Shown here: positions 16,796 through 23,172 of the stretch, in pieces | How the letters are laid out: every line of letters starts with the position of its first letter | Numbering within the stretch: position 1 is the stretch's first letter | Assembly: GCF_900100655.1 (NCBI RefSeq) | Contig: NZ_FNCE01000014.1 | Span: 1 to 42,530, forward strand | Direction of reading: 5' to 3' | Source: Limimonas halophila | GTDB lineage: Bacteria; Pseudomonadota; Alphaproteobacteria; Kiloniellales; Rhodovibrionaceae | Length of the DNA stretch: 42,530 bases | Program-made: the position numbers and the translations under genes | Notes under the pieces: generated by a model | The model's input: the letters and a program-made list of their open reading frames with translations, nothing else | What the model was told of the DNA's origin: nothing | Databases searched by the model: none

Positions 16796-16822
16796 GGGGC
16801 GCCGTCCGAGGGGCGGCGCCCC
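16796..16822 (+). terminator. GC-rich hairpin after dctM
   Basis: Stem GGGGCGCCG (16796-16804) with CGGCGCCCC (16814-16822), 9 perfect pairs, 15 bases after the dctM stop. There is no U-tract, so it may mark the 3' end of the TRAP mRNA rather than act as a classical intrinsic terminator. Confidence 0.55.
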
Positions 16823-16952
16823 GATCCCCGACATCGCGGGGCGCCCGCACCGGGTGGGCTCATCGCAACACCGCAGGATCAAGCCCGGCGGCATGAGCGC
16901 TGTGACGACGATGGCGGGGGAAGCCGCGATGCCCGAACCTCCCCCACCCGTC

Positions 16953-16974
16953 ATCGCCCGCGCAGGCGGGCGAT
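16953..16974. repeat. Short GC palindrome of the GTCAT...GCAGGCGGG type
   Basis: ATCGCCCGC (16953-16961), loop GCAG, GCGGGCGAT (16966-16974). With its flanks (CCGTC before, CCCG after) it matches from memory a palindrome seen widely between genes in proteobacteria (a GTCAT-C-CGCG-AGGCGGG-ATCC pattern). Only one copy is seen in this window. Confidence 0.5.
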
Positions 16975-17027
16975 CCCGCCCATCGCGGCCGAGGCGCGGC
17001 ATCGAACCGCGTTTCGCTGAAACCGCG

Positions 17028-17291
17028 TCAGCTCGCCTCGTTTGAAGCCGCACACGCGCACGATCGGGGCTCATCCCTCGGCGCGCACGGGCACAAAAGA
17101 CAGCACGGACGCGTTTCAAGCGCGCCGGCGAGGCGTTCCACCACGGTCACCGTCGGGTTGCGTTTCTCGCGTTCGATGCCGCTGACGTAGGTGCGGTGAA
17201 GCCCCGCGTGCTCGGCAAGGCCCTCCTGCGACCAGCCCTGTTGCTGGCGGCGGTCGCGCACGTTCCGCGCCAAGTGGCCGAGCACCGACAT
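17028..17291 (-). CDS. Small XRE/HTH regulator resembling restriction-modification controller (C) proteins
   Basis: An 87-aa protein with an HTH_3 domain at residues about 8-58: RRQQQGWSQEGLAEHAG, then the recognition region HRTYVSGIEREKRNPTV, very close in pattern to C proteins (RTYISGIERNSRN type). From residue 59 on, the tail (ETRPCCLLCPC, then SCACA) has six cysteines and no family likeness. In another frame the same DNA reads NASVLSFVPVRAEG and then stops at 17071-17073, which looks like a normal family C-terminus; a one-base deletion near 17110-17117 would explain this. A C-box-like operator lies 39 bases upstream. No methylase or endonuclease gene is nearby. It is divergent from the 147-aa gene. 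Confidence 0.82.
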   Translation of the reverse strand: MSVLGHLARNVRDRRQQQGWSQEGLAEHAGLHRTYVSGIEREKRNPTVTVVERLAGALETRPCCLLCPCAPRDEPRSCACAASNEAS

Positions 17292-17321
17292 ACCCGGATA
17301 TGGCCCGGGTTGTCGCCGATC

Positions 17322-17340
17322 AGTCTACAGACTATGAGTC
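17322..17340. promoter_or_regulatory. C-box-like operator
   Basis: On the minus strand the sequence reads TATGTGACTCATAGTC, containing GACT-CAT-AGTC, the GACTnnnAGTC C-box form, and it differs by one base from my memory of the left operator of C.Esp1396I. Overlapping it is AGTCT-AC-AGACT (17322-17333). It lies 39 bases from the regulator's start codon, suggesting autoregulation. Confidence 0.6.
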
Positions 17341-17370
17341 ACATACGCGCCGCCCGGAACGTTCGCGGCG

Positions 17371-17388
17371 TGCATACTTTAATATGCA
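17371..17388. promoter_or_regulatory. Second inverted repeat in the divergent promoter
   Basis: TGCATA (17371-17376), spacer CTTTAA, TATGCA (17383-17388), 30 bases before the ATG of the 147-aa gene. The AT-rich spacer could overlap its -10 element. Which protein binds is not known. Confidence 0.45.
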
Positions 17389-17418
17389 AAACGGCCAGAG
17401 CTTGGCGGGAAGGGCGCG

Positions 17419-17862
17419 ATGCGTGACACAGAAAACCCGACGGGCGGGCGGCTGGTGCCGTTCGCGTTGCCGGGCGCGCGCCGCGTGCCGCCGGAAACGG
17501 AACGGGTCGCCGCGTGCGTGCGCTGGTTGCGTGCGGATGTGGCCGGGCTGAGCCGGGATGACGCCGGGCACTTCACCGGCTTCCCCGACCACCGCATTGG
17601 CGCGTTCGAAGCCACGCGGGCCGGTGTGCCGATGCTTTATGCCGGGCGGCTGCTGCGCGTCGCGGACGTGGACGCCGCGACCTTCATGGACGCGCTCTTC
17701 GCGGCCGTGGATTGGCCCCGTGACCCGCGCGCCTTCGCGCCGCTGCCGGACGACGCGCGGGCGCTGGAATGCACGCTGCGGCTGTGGCGGACCGAACCCG
17801 TCGCCGCGAACGCCTCGCTGCGGCGGCTGGTGGAAAGCACGCTCGACAACGCTCCGGCCTGA
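17419..17862 (+). CDS. Hypothetical protein, 147 aa
   Basis: I do not recognise this protein. It has no signal peptide or membrane segment and is rich in Arg, Ala and Asp. Segments such as VAACVRWLRADVAGLSRDDA and RLLRVADVDAATFMDALFAA suggest alternating helices. GGGAAGGG lies about 12 bases before the ATG. It is transcribed away from the C-protein-like regulator across a 127-base promoter region with two inverted repeats, so it is a likely target of that regulator. In restriction-modification systems this position would hold the endonuclease, but no nuclease motif (PD-ExK, HNH, GIY-YIG) is visible. Confidence 0.72.
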   Translation: MRDTENPTGGRLVPFALPGARRVPPETERVAACVRWLRADVAGLSRDDAGHFTGFPDHRIGAFEATRAGVPMLYAGRLLRVADVDAATFMDALFAAVDWPRDPRAFAPLPDDARALECTLRLWRTEPVAANASLRRLVESTLDNAPA

Positions 17863-17967
17863 CGCGCGGTCCTATTCACGCGACACACGCGGCGCGGTTG
17901 CGACTCACGGCTGTATGCGGCATGCAGCGGTTCGACACCGAAACGCCCAGCCCGCGACGAGGCCGCC

Positions 17968-19716
17968 ATGACCCAAGCCGCCCGCCCCGCCGGCCGCACC
18001 CTTAAAGAGTTCAAGGACCAGGACACCGAAAACGGGCTCTTGCCGGCGGAAGACGACTTGCACGCTGCTGCTCGACAGGGTGAGACTTGCGTTCTGGATG
18101 AGCATGAAAAACCCCCGATCCGCGCTTCCTTCATCCGTTTCCTCGCCCTGGGCGGGGACGAAAAAGCGCCCGTGCACGAAAAGGGTGTCGACCTCGAAAA
18201 TGCCACGATCGAGGGCCAGCTCGACCTGAGCCGATGCAAAAACGTTCTGCCGCTTTACCTGGACAACTGCACCCTGTCGTCCGATGCGCCGATCACGGCG
18301 CAGGATGCCCACCTGAGCTTGCTGTCCTTGCAAGGCAGCACGGTGCCGGGCGGCATCGATGCCGATCGCGCGAACGTCGAAGGCAGTGTTCTTCTTCGCA
18401 ACGGCGCGAGAATCAAGGGAGAAATAAGGTTTTCTGGAGCGCAGATCCATGGCGATTTCGACGCTTCGGGCAGTACGCTGACCAAAGCGGACGGTGACGC
18501 GCTCTTTTGCGACCGGGCGCGGATCGGTGGAACCGTTTTTCTGAGCGAAAACGCAAATATTACGGGGACGGTAAATTTCCGTGGCGCCCGGATCGAGGGG
18601 GATCTCGATGCCCACAACAGCACCTTGACTGCCAAGCACAGCATCGCGCTTGTTACCGAGCACGCGGTGATCGAAGGCAAGGCGCTTTTGTCCAACGGGT
18701 TCAAGAGCGACGGGACGATACATTTCCGCGGCGCCACGGTTCGCCGCGACCTCGATCTCACGGACAGTGTGATCAAACAGCCGCGTGGTTCGGCGTTCGA
18801 TCTTCGGGACATCCGGGTCGAGGGAACGCTGCACCTGGATTCAGTGCGTGACGACAGCAAGGTACCGGGCCGCATCGACGGCCACATTGACCTGCGCGGC
18901 GCCCATGTCGCCTATTTCGCGGACCGGCTCGCCGACACCGAGCCCGAGAACGCACCCGGCGTCATCGGTCTGGACCAATTCAGGTACGAGCGCTTTGTCG
19001 GGAACTCGACGCTTAATGTGGACGCGCGCCTGCGGTGGCTGCGGTTTCAGCCCGCGCATCATCAACGCGGCACGGCCGGCTCCCCGGACGGCAGGGCGGA
19101 GCTGTCACGCTTCCGCCCGCAGCCCTACGACCAGCTTGCCGACGTCTATCGCGCGATCGGGCACCACCGCGACTACCACCGCGTGCTGCGCGAGAAACAC
19201 ACCCGTGCGCTGCGCGACGATGTGGGCATATCGCCGGATATGGATGCGGACGCGCGCGTGCGAACCTGGGTCGCGCGCATTTCGTCGTGGCAACGGCTCG
19301 CGCCGTTGAAGTGGCTGTTCGTGGAACAGCTCATCGGTTACGGCCACCGGGTCTGGCCGCTGTTCGCGGTCTTCTTCGCCCTCTTCGGCCTCAGTTTCGT
19401 CGTTTTCTGGGCCGCCAGCGGCGCCGGACTGATGGTGCCAACGGACGGCGACATCCTGGTGCATGCCGCGTGGGAAGGCGCATGCGCAAGCGACTGGCCC
19501 GACTGCGACCTCCCCATCCTGAAGGATTACCCGGATTTCAGCGCATTCTTTTATACGCTCGACATCCTGCTCCCGATCGTCGGGCTGGAGCAGCAGGCGA
19601 TGTGGACGCCCAATTGGGTGTGGCTGAATGTTCTGAAGTGGATCAACATCCTCTACGGCTGGTTCACGGGCTTGATGCTGGTCGCGATCGTGTCTGGCGT
19701 GGTGCAGCGGGCGTGA
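17968..19716 (+). CDS. Beta-solenoid membrane protein with three C-terminal transmembrane helices
   Basis: A 582-aa protein. Residues 70-310 form a repetitive beta-solenoid; three tandem units of about 49 residues (starting near 151, 200 and 249) share GxIxFxGAxIxGDxDxxxSxLT. The N-terminus (LHAAARQGE, then RASFIRFLALGG) and the YRAIGHHRDYHRVLREKHTR segment (394-413) match, from memory, a large uncharacterised family, some members misnamed membrane-associated oxidoreductase. Hydrophobic helices are at about 463-487, 525-541 and 552-578, after a conserved-looking GYGHRVWP. The topology suggests a large domain on one side of the membrane. DNA at 18100-18760 is visibly less GC-rich than its neighbours, so part may be acquired. 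Function unknown. Confidence 0.85.
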   Translation: MTQAARPAGRTLKEFKDQDTENGLLPAEDDLHAAARQGETCVLDEHEKPPIRASFIRFLALGGDEKAPVHEKGVDLENATIEGQLDLSRCKNVLPLYLDNCTLSSDAPITAQDAHLSLLSLQGSTVPGGIDADRANVEGSVLLRNGARIKGEIRFSGAQIHGDFDASGSTLTKADGDALFCDRARIGGTVFLSENANITGTVNFRGARIEGDLDAHNSTLTAKHSIALVTEHAVIEGKALLSNGFKSDGTIHFRGATVRRDLDLTDSVIKQPRGSAFDLRDIRVEGTLHLDSVRDDSKVPGRIDGHIDLRGAHVAYFADRLADTEPENAPGVIGLDQFRYERFVGNSTLNVDARLRWLRFQPAHHQRGTAGSPDGRAELSRFRPQPYDQLADVYRAIGHHRDYHRVLREKHTRALRDDVGISPDMDADARVRTWVARISSWQRLAPLKWLFVEQLIGYGHRVWPLFAVFFALFGLSFVVFWAASGAGLMVPTDGDILVHAAWEGACASDWPDCDLPILKDYPDFSAFFYTLDILLPIVGLEQQAMWTPNWVWLNVLKWINILYGWFTGLMLVAIVSGVVQRA

Positions 19717-19779
19717 GGGCGGGCCCGGCGGTGTGGTATACAGACGCTCAAAAAGCGGAAGGCATGGCCTCATTCTGTC

Positions 19780-19890
19780 TTTGCGCGCCTGCGGCGCGCG
19801 AGCCCGTCTTCGACGGGCTGTCCTCCTGAAGGTGGACAGGCGCTTTCAGCGCCTCGCACGCTTCAGCGTGCAAAGAACCCTGGCGAGGTT
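19780..19890. repeat. Array of consecutive hairpins
   Basis: Five adjacent inverted repeats with 2-5-base loops, then a weaker sixth: GCGCGC/GCGCGC (19783-19799); AGCCCGTC-TTC-GACGGGCT (19801-19819); GTCCTCC-TGAA-GGTGGAC with one mismatch (19820-19837); AGGCGCT-TTC-AGCGCCT (19838-19854); GCACGCT-TC-AGCGTGC (19856-19871); AACC/GGTT (19876-19890). Bases 19780-19804 are the exact reverse complement of 230-254 in repeat R1 copy 1. Together they would fold as a row of short stems in RNA or single-stranded DNA. The array lies 64 bases after the beta-solenoid gene and 84 bases before the DUF29 gene. Confidence 0.8.
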
Positions 19891-19973
19891 CCGCGGATAC
19901 GTCCTTGGTTCATCGTCGGTTCCGCGTGTTGCGCATTCATAGTAGCCTTGCGCGTGTGACGGAGGGACTCGGC

Positions 19974-20456
19974 ATGGGCGCCGGCACGCTCTACGAGCGC
20001 GACTTCTATACCTGGACGCAGGAGCAGGCCGCGCGGCTGCGCGAGCTGCGCGGGCACAACCGCCTGGACGTCGAGCACCTGTCCGACGAGGTGGCGGACT
20101 TGGGGCGCAGCGAGCTGAACAAGACGGAAGAACACCTGCTGCAAACCCTGGCCCATCTCATCAAGGCCGCCGCGCGGCCCGAGGCGGAACCGTCTCGCGA
20201 CTGGCGCAAGGAAGCCCGGACGCATCAGCGCCAGGCCCGGCGCGCCTTCTCGCCCGGCATGCGCCGGCAGCTCGACGTGGATGCCATCTGGCGCGACGCC
20301 GTGGCCGACGCGAACGACAGCTTCGCCGCGAACGACGAGGTTCAGGTCACGGCGCCGTCCCGGTGCCCCCTCACCCTGGACCAGCTCATCGCCGAGCGCT
20401 TCGACCGCGATGCGGCGCTCGATGCTGTCGCCGACGCACTCGGCTCTGACGGATAG
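19974..20456 (+). CDS. DUF29 family protein
   Basis: A 160-aa protein with the DUF29 hallmark start LYERDFYTWTQEQAARLR, followed by LDVEHLSDEVADLGRSE and EEHLLQTLAHLIKAA. The family is widespread in cyanobacteria and alphaproteobacteria and has no established function; it is a soluble helical protein. The ATG at 19974 is chosen because GGAGGG lies 8 bases before it and conservation begins there; the open frame goes back to 19905 through the repeat region. It is followed by a composite palindrome and then the DUF1848 gene. Confidence 0.88.
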   Translation: MGAGTLYERDFYTWTQEQAARLRELRGHNRLDVEHLSDEVADLGRSELNKTEEHLLQTLAHLIKAAARPEAEPSRDWRKEARTHQRQARRAFSPGMRRQLDVDAIWRDAVADANDSFAANDEVQVTAPSRCPLTLDQLIAERFDRDAALDAVADALGSDG

Positions 20457-20495
20457 CCCTGCCCGACCACGCGGGCCGCCACATGAAGTCGCGAC

Positions 20496-20592
20496 ATCCC
20501 CACCCCCACACGATCTCCCCCTCCCCTTGGCGAAGGGGAGGGGGAGAGGCCGGCGCGGGGCATCGCGCCGTGCCGGCAGAGGGGGTGGGGAT
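20496..20592. repeat. Nested composite palindrome, 97 bp
   Basis: Outer arms ATCCCCACCCCC (20496-20507) and GGGGGTGGGGAT (20581-20592) pair perfectly over 12 bases. They enclose a 14-base perfect stem, CTCCCCCTCCCCTT (20515-20528) with AAGGGGAGGGGGAG (20533-20546) around GGCG, and a second hairpin GCCGGC/GCCGGC (20549-20554, 20572-20577). The fold is a three-way junction. It fills the gap between the DUF29 and DUF1848 genes. Confidence 0.8.
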
Positions 20593-20631
20593 CATCCAGG
20601 CACTGTGAACAGGCGCTCGCGAAACGCCGCC

Positions 20632-21531
20632 ATGATCGTCTCCGCCAGCCATCGCACCGACATTCCGGCCTTCTACCCGACGTGGTTCCGGCGGCGGCTG
20701 GATGCGGGCTGGTGCAAGGGCGTGAACGCCTTCTCGGGCAAGGCCTACACCGTCGATCTCAGCCCCGAGGGCTGCGACGGCTTCGTGTTCTGGACCAAGA
20801 ACGCCGGCCCCTTCATGGACGCGCTGGCGGCGGTGCACGCGCGCGGCTTTCCCTTCGTCGTGCAGTACACGATCACGGCCTACCCGCGCGCCCTGGAAAC
20901 CTCGGTGATCGACGCCGAGCGCTCCATCGCCCGCATGCACGAGATCGCCGAGCGCTTCGGGCCGGCCACGCTGGTCTGGCGCTACGACCCCGTGCTGTTC
21001 AGCGACCTCACCCCGCCGCAGTGGCACCGCGACACCGTGGCGTGGCTGGCCGAACGCCTGGAAGGTGTGAGCGACGAGGCCGTGTTCTCCGTCGCGCAAC
21101 TCTACCGCAAGACCCTGCGCAACACGAACGCCGCCGCCGAACGGCACGGCTTCACCTGGTGGGACCCGCCGGCCGAAGACAAAACCGCGCTGTTGGACGA
21201 GCTGGCGCGCACGGTCCAGCGCCACGGCTTTGCCCCGCGCCTGTGCGCCCAGCCGGAGCTGCGGCCGGACCCGTTGTTCTCGCCGCTGGAACCCGCCCGC
21301 TGCATCGACGCCGATCGCCTGGCCTGCGTCGCCGGCCACGACATCGGGCGGCAGAAGGCCAAGGGCGCGCGCAAGGGCTGCGAATGCCATCAGGCCCGCG
21401 ACATCGGCGCCTACGACACCTGCCCGCACGGCTGCTGCTACTGCTACGCCGTCCAGCATCCGCGCGTTGCCAAGCAGCGCTACCGCGCGCACGACCCCGA
21501 CAGCGAATTCCTGGTTCCACCGGCTCGGTGA
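20632..21531 (+). CDS. DUF1848 family protein with C-terminal cysteine cluster
   Basis: A 299-aa DUF1848 protein starting MIVSASHRTDIPAFYP, with FWTKNAGPFM, QYTITAYPR and LVWRYDPVLF motifs. Near the C-terminus is a cysteine-rich stretch, CEC followed by CPHGCCYCYA, that resembles an iron-sulphur ligand set of the radical-SAM kind placed at the C-terminal end instead of the N-terminal end. The TIM-barrel-like pattern and the cluster suggest a redox or radical enzyme, but the reaction is unknown. The start is the ATG at 20632, where conservation begins. The upstream gap is the 97-bp palindrome. Confidence 0.87.
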   Translation: MIVSASHRTDIPAFYPTWFRRRLDAGWCKGVNAFSGKAYTVDLSPEGCDGFVFWTKNAGPFMDALAAVHARGFPFVVQYTITAYPRALETSVIDAERSIARMHEIAERFGPATLVWRYDPVLFSDLTPPQWHRDTVAWLAERLEGVSDEAVFSVAQLYRKTLRNTNAAAERHGFTWWDPPAEDKTALLDELARTVQRHGFAPRLCAQPELRPDPLFSPLEPARCIDADRLACVAGHDIGRQKAKGARKGCECHQARDIGAYDTCPHGCCYCYAVQHPRVAKQRYRAHDPDSEFLVPPAR

Positions 21532-21594
21532 TATCGCGGCGGCATGCCTGACGGCGATGCCGCCCTACGAAATTACGAGACTCATCTGTCGACA

Positions 21595-21678
21595 GGCACC
21601 TTCCCCAAGATAGCCCCAAACACCGCGTTCCTCGGGCGTCCGTCGGCCTGACAAACGCGATTAAACACGCCGTGTTTA
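21595..21678 (-). repeat. Stop-codon-anchored element R2, copy A
   Basis: Read on the minus strand, this 84-base copy begins with the TAA stop of the DUF484 gene (21678-21676), which is part of a TAAACAC-GGC-GTGTTTA hairpin, and continues downstream through TGTCAG, ACGGACGCC and ATCTTGGGGAA to end in GTGCC. Copies B and C have the same order and nearly the same length (86 and 85 bases) and also begin at a gene's stop codon. The terminal hairpin could serve as a transcription terminator for both converging genes. Confidence 0.75.
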
Positions 21679-22434
21679 TTGGGGCGCGGGCAGGTCGAGC
21701 CACAGGCGGATGGTGCGTTCCAGCGCGCGGGCGAGGAAGGAGAGCAGGTCGCCGCCCTGGCCGGGCTCGAATTGATCGGGCGCGCGCGAGCCGAGCGCGA
21801 GCAGCGCCGGCGGCGTGGCGTCGGAGATGTGCAGGCGCAGCAGCGCGGCGGAGCGCACGAGCCCCGCGGCCTCGCCGAACAGCTCGGGCTCGCCGATGAC
21901 GTCGGCGAGGAAGACGCACTGCCGCTGGCCGCCCAGGAAGGCCTCGACCGTGCCGGGCTGAAGCTGGTGCACCCCGCGCAACCGGCTGGGCACGCCGCCG
22001 TCGTGGGGCTGCTCGACGCAGATGGTGATGGCGTCGAGGTCGAGGATGACGAGCAGGTCGGTGGCGACGGTTTCGATCAGGTGCTCGAAGCTGCGCGCGG
22101 CGAGCAGCGTGAGCATGGCCTGATGCACCCGCGCCTGGGCGTTCATGTTGATGCGCGAGGTGTGCACGAGGTCGTCGCGGCTCTCGCGCAGGCGCGTGAT
22201 CTCGCCGCGCAGACGGTCCATCATGAACTGCTGGAGATCGACGACCCCCTCGCCGTGGTCGCGCGCGGGCGCCTCCAGCACGTCCAGCAGGTCGGGGTGG
22301 CGGGCCAGGAAGTCGGGGTGGCGGCGCAGGTAGTCGGCAACGGCCGTGTCGGTCAGCGTCGTGTCGCCGCCGGCCGCCGGCTCGTTCGCGCCCGGATCGC
22401 TGGCGGGCGGATCGTTGCGCTTGCCGTTGGTCAT
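21676..22434 (-). CDS. DUF484 family protein
   Basis: A 252-aa protein of the DUF484 family (GAF-like fold). The N-terminal part has [20 protein letters not shown] followed by a coiled segment ([20 protein letters not shown]) and a C-terminal GAF-like domain ending [16 protein letters not shown]. In many proteobacteria it is found near xerC and tal/fsa-like genes; here it directly follows the transaldolase-like gene with a 4-base ATGA overlap (22431-22434). Residues 1-28 are low-complexity and acidic. The stop codon lies inside the first hairpin of R2 copy A. Molecular function is not established. Confidence 0.9.
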   Translation of the reverse strand: MTNGKRNDPPASDPGANEPAAGGDTTLTDTAVADYLRRHPDFLARHPDLLDVLEAPARDHGEGVVDLQQFMMDRLRGEITRLRESRDDLVHTSRINMNAQARVHQAMLTLLAARSFEHLIETVATDLLVILDLDAITICVEQPHDGGVPSRLRGVHQLQPGTVEAFLGGQRQCVFLADVIGEPELFGEAAGLVRSAALLRLHISDATPPALLALGSRAPDQFEPGQGGDLLSFLARALERTIRLWLDLPAPQ

Positions 22435-23108
22435 GCGCCCGCCTGCCCGCTGCGGATGATGGATTGCCCCGTCTTTTCCCAGTCGGCGAGGAAGGCCGCG
22501 AGGCCCTTGTCCGTCAGCGGATGCTGGAACATCTGCCACAGCACCTTGGGCGGCAGCGTGGCGACGGGCGCGCCCATCTTCGCCGCCTCGGTGACGTGGG
22601 TGGTGTGGCGGACGGAGGCGACGAGCACCTCGGTTTCCAGCTCGGGCTGGGCGTCGAAGATGCGCTGGATTTCCGCCAGCACCTGCACACCGTCGTGGCC
22701 GATGTCGTCCAGCCGCCCGATAAAGGGGGAGACGTAGCGTGCCCCCGCCTTCGCCGCCAGCAGCGCCTGCGCGGCCGAGAAGCACAGCGTCACGTTCACC
22801 GGGATGCCCTCGTCGGTGAGCGTGCGCGTGGCCTTGAGGCCCTCGGTCGTCAGCGGCGCCTTGACCACGACGTTGTCGGCGATGCCGGCGAGCACACGCC
22901 CCTCGGCCACGATGCCGTCGTGGTCGGTGGCCGCGACCTCCGCGCTGACCGGCCCGGCCACCAGCTCGCAGATCTCGTGGATCACCTCGAACATGTCGCG
23001 TCCGGTCTTGGCGACATGCGAGGGGTTGGTGGTAACACCATCCAGCAGGCCGGTGGCGGCCAGCTCGCGGATCTCGCTGGTGTCGGCCGTGTCGACGAAG
23101 AATTCCAT
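22431..23108 (-). CDS. fsa: Fructose-6-phosphate aldolase / small transaldolase
   Basis: A 225-aa member of the FSA/TalC family, a short class I aldolase TIM barrel that usually forms decamers. It starts [13 protein letters not shown] with TTNPS near residue 27; the Schiff-base Lys is Lys83 in NVVVKAPLT; later [20 protein letters not shown] and [13 protein letters not shown] are family hallmarks. Transaldolase and fructose-6-phosphate aldolase activities cannot be separated from sequence with confidence. The start at 23108 is preceded by AAGGGGAC; the frame continuing to 23141 is not needed. It shares a transcript with DUF484 and is divergent from priA. Confidence 0.92.
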   Translation of the reverse strand: MEFFVDTADTSEIRELAATGLLDGVTTNPSHVAKTGRDMFEVIHEICELVAGPVSAEVAATDHDGIVAEGRVLAGIADNVVVKAPLTTEGLKATRTLTDEGIPVNVTLCFSAAQALLAAKAGARYVSPFIGRLDDIGHDGVQVLAEIQRIFDAQPELETEVLVASVRHTTHVTEAAKMGAPVATLPPKVLWQMFQHPLTDKGLAAFLADWEKTGQSIIRSGQAGA

Positions 23109-23172
23109 GCCGTCCCCTTGGGTTTCCGGGCGGGGCGTCATCGGGCCCCGCGTGGCGGAGGAAGTCTAGAGC

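Noticed and set aside
17419-17862. The 147-aa protein as a restriction endonuclease
   Set aside because: Position after a controller-type regulator is suggestive, but no nuclease motif is visible and no methylase is present.
19780-20592. Possible CRISPR array in the hairpin-rich region
   Set aside because: Hairpins differ in sequence and size, no regularly spaced identical repeats with unique spacers, and no cas genes.
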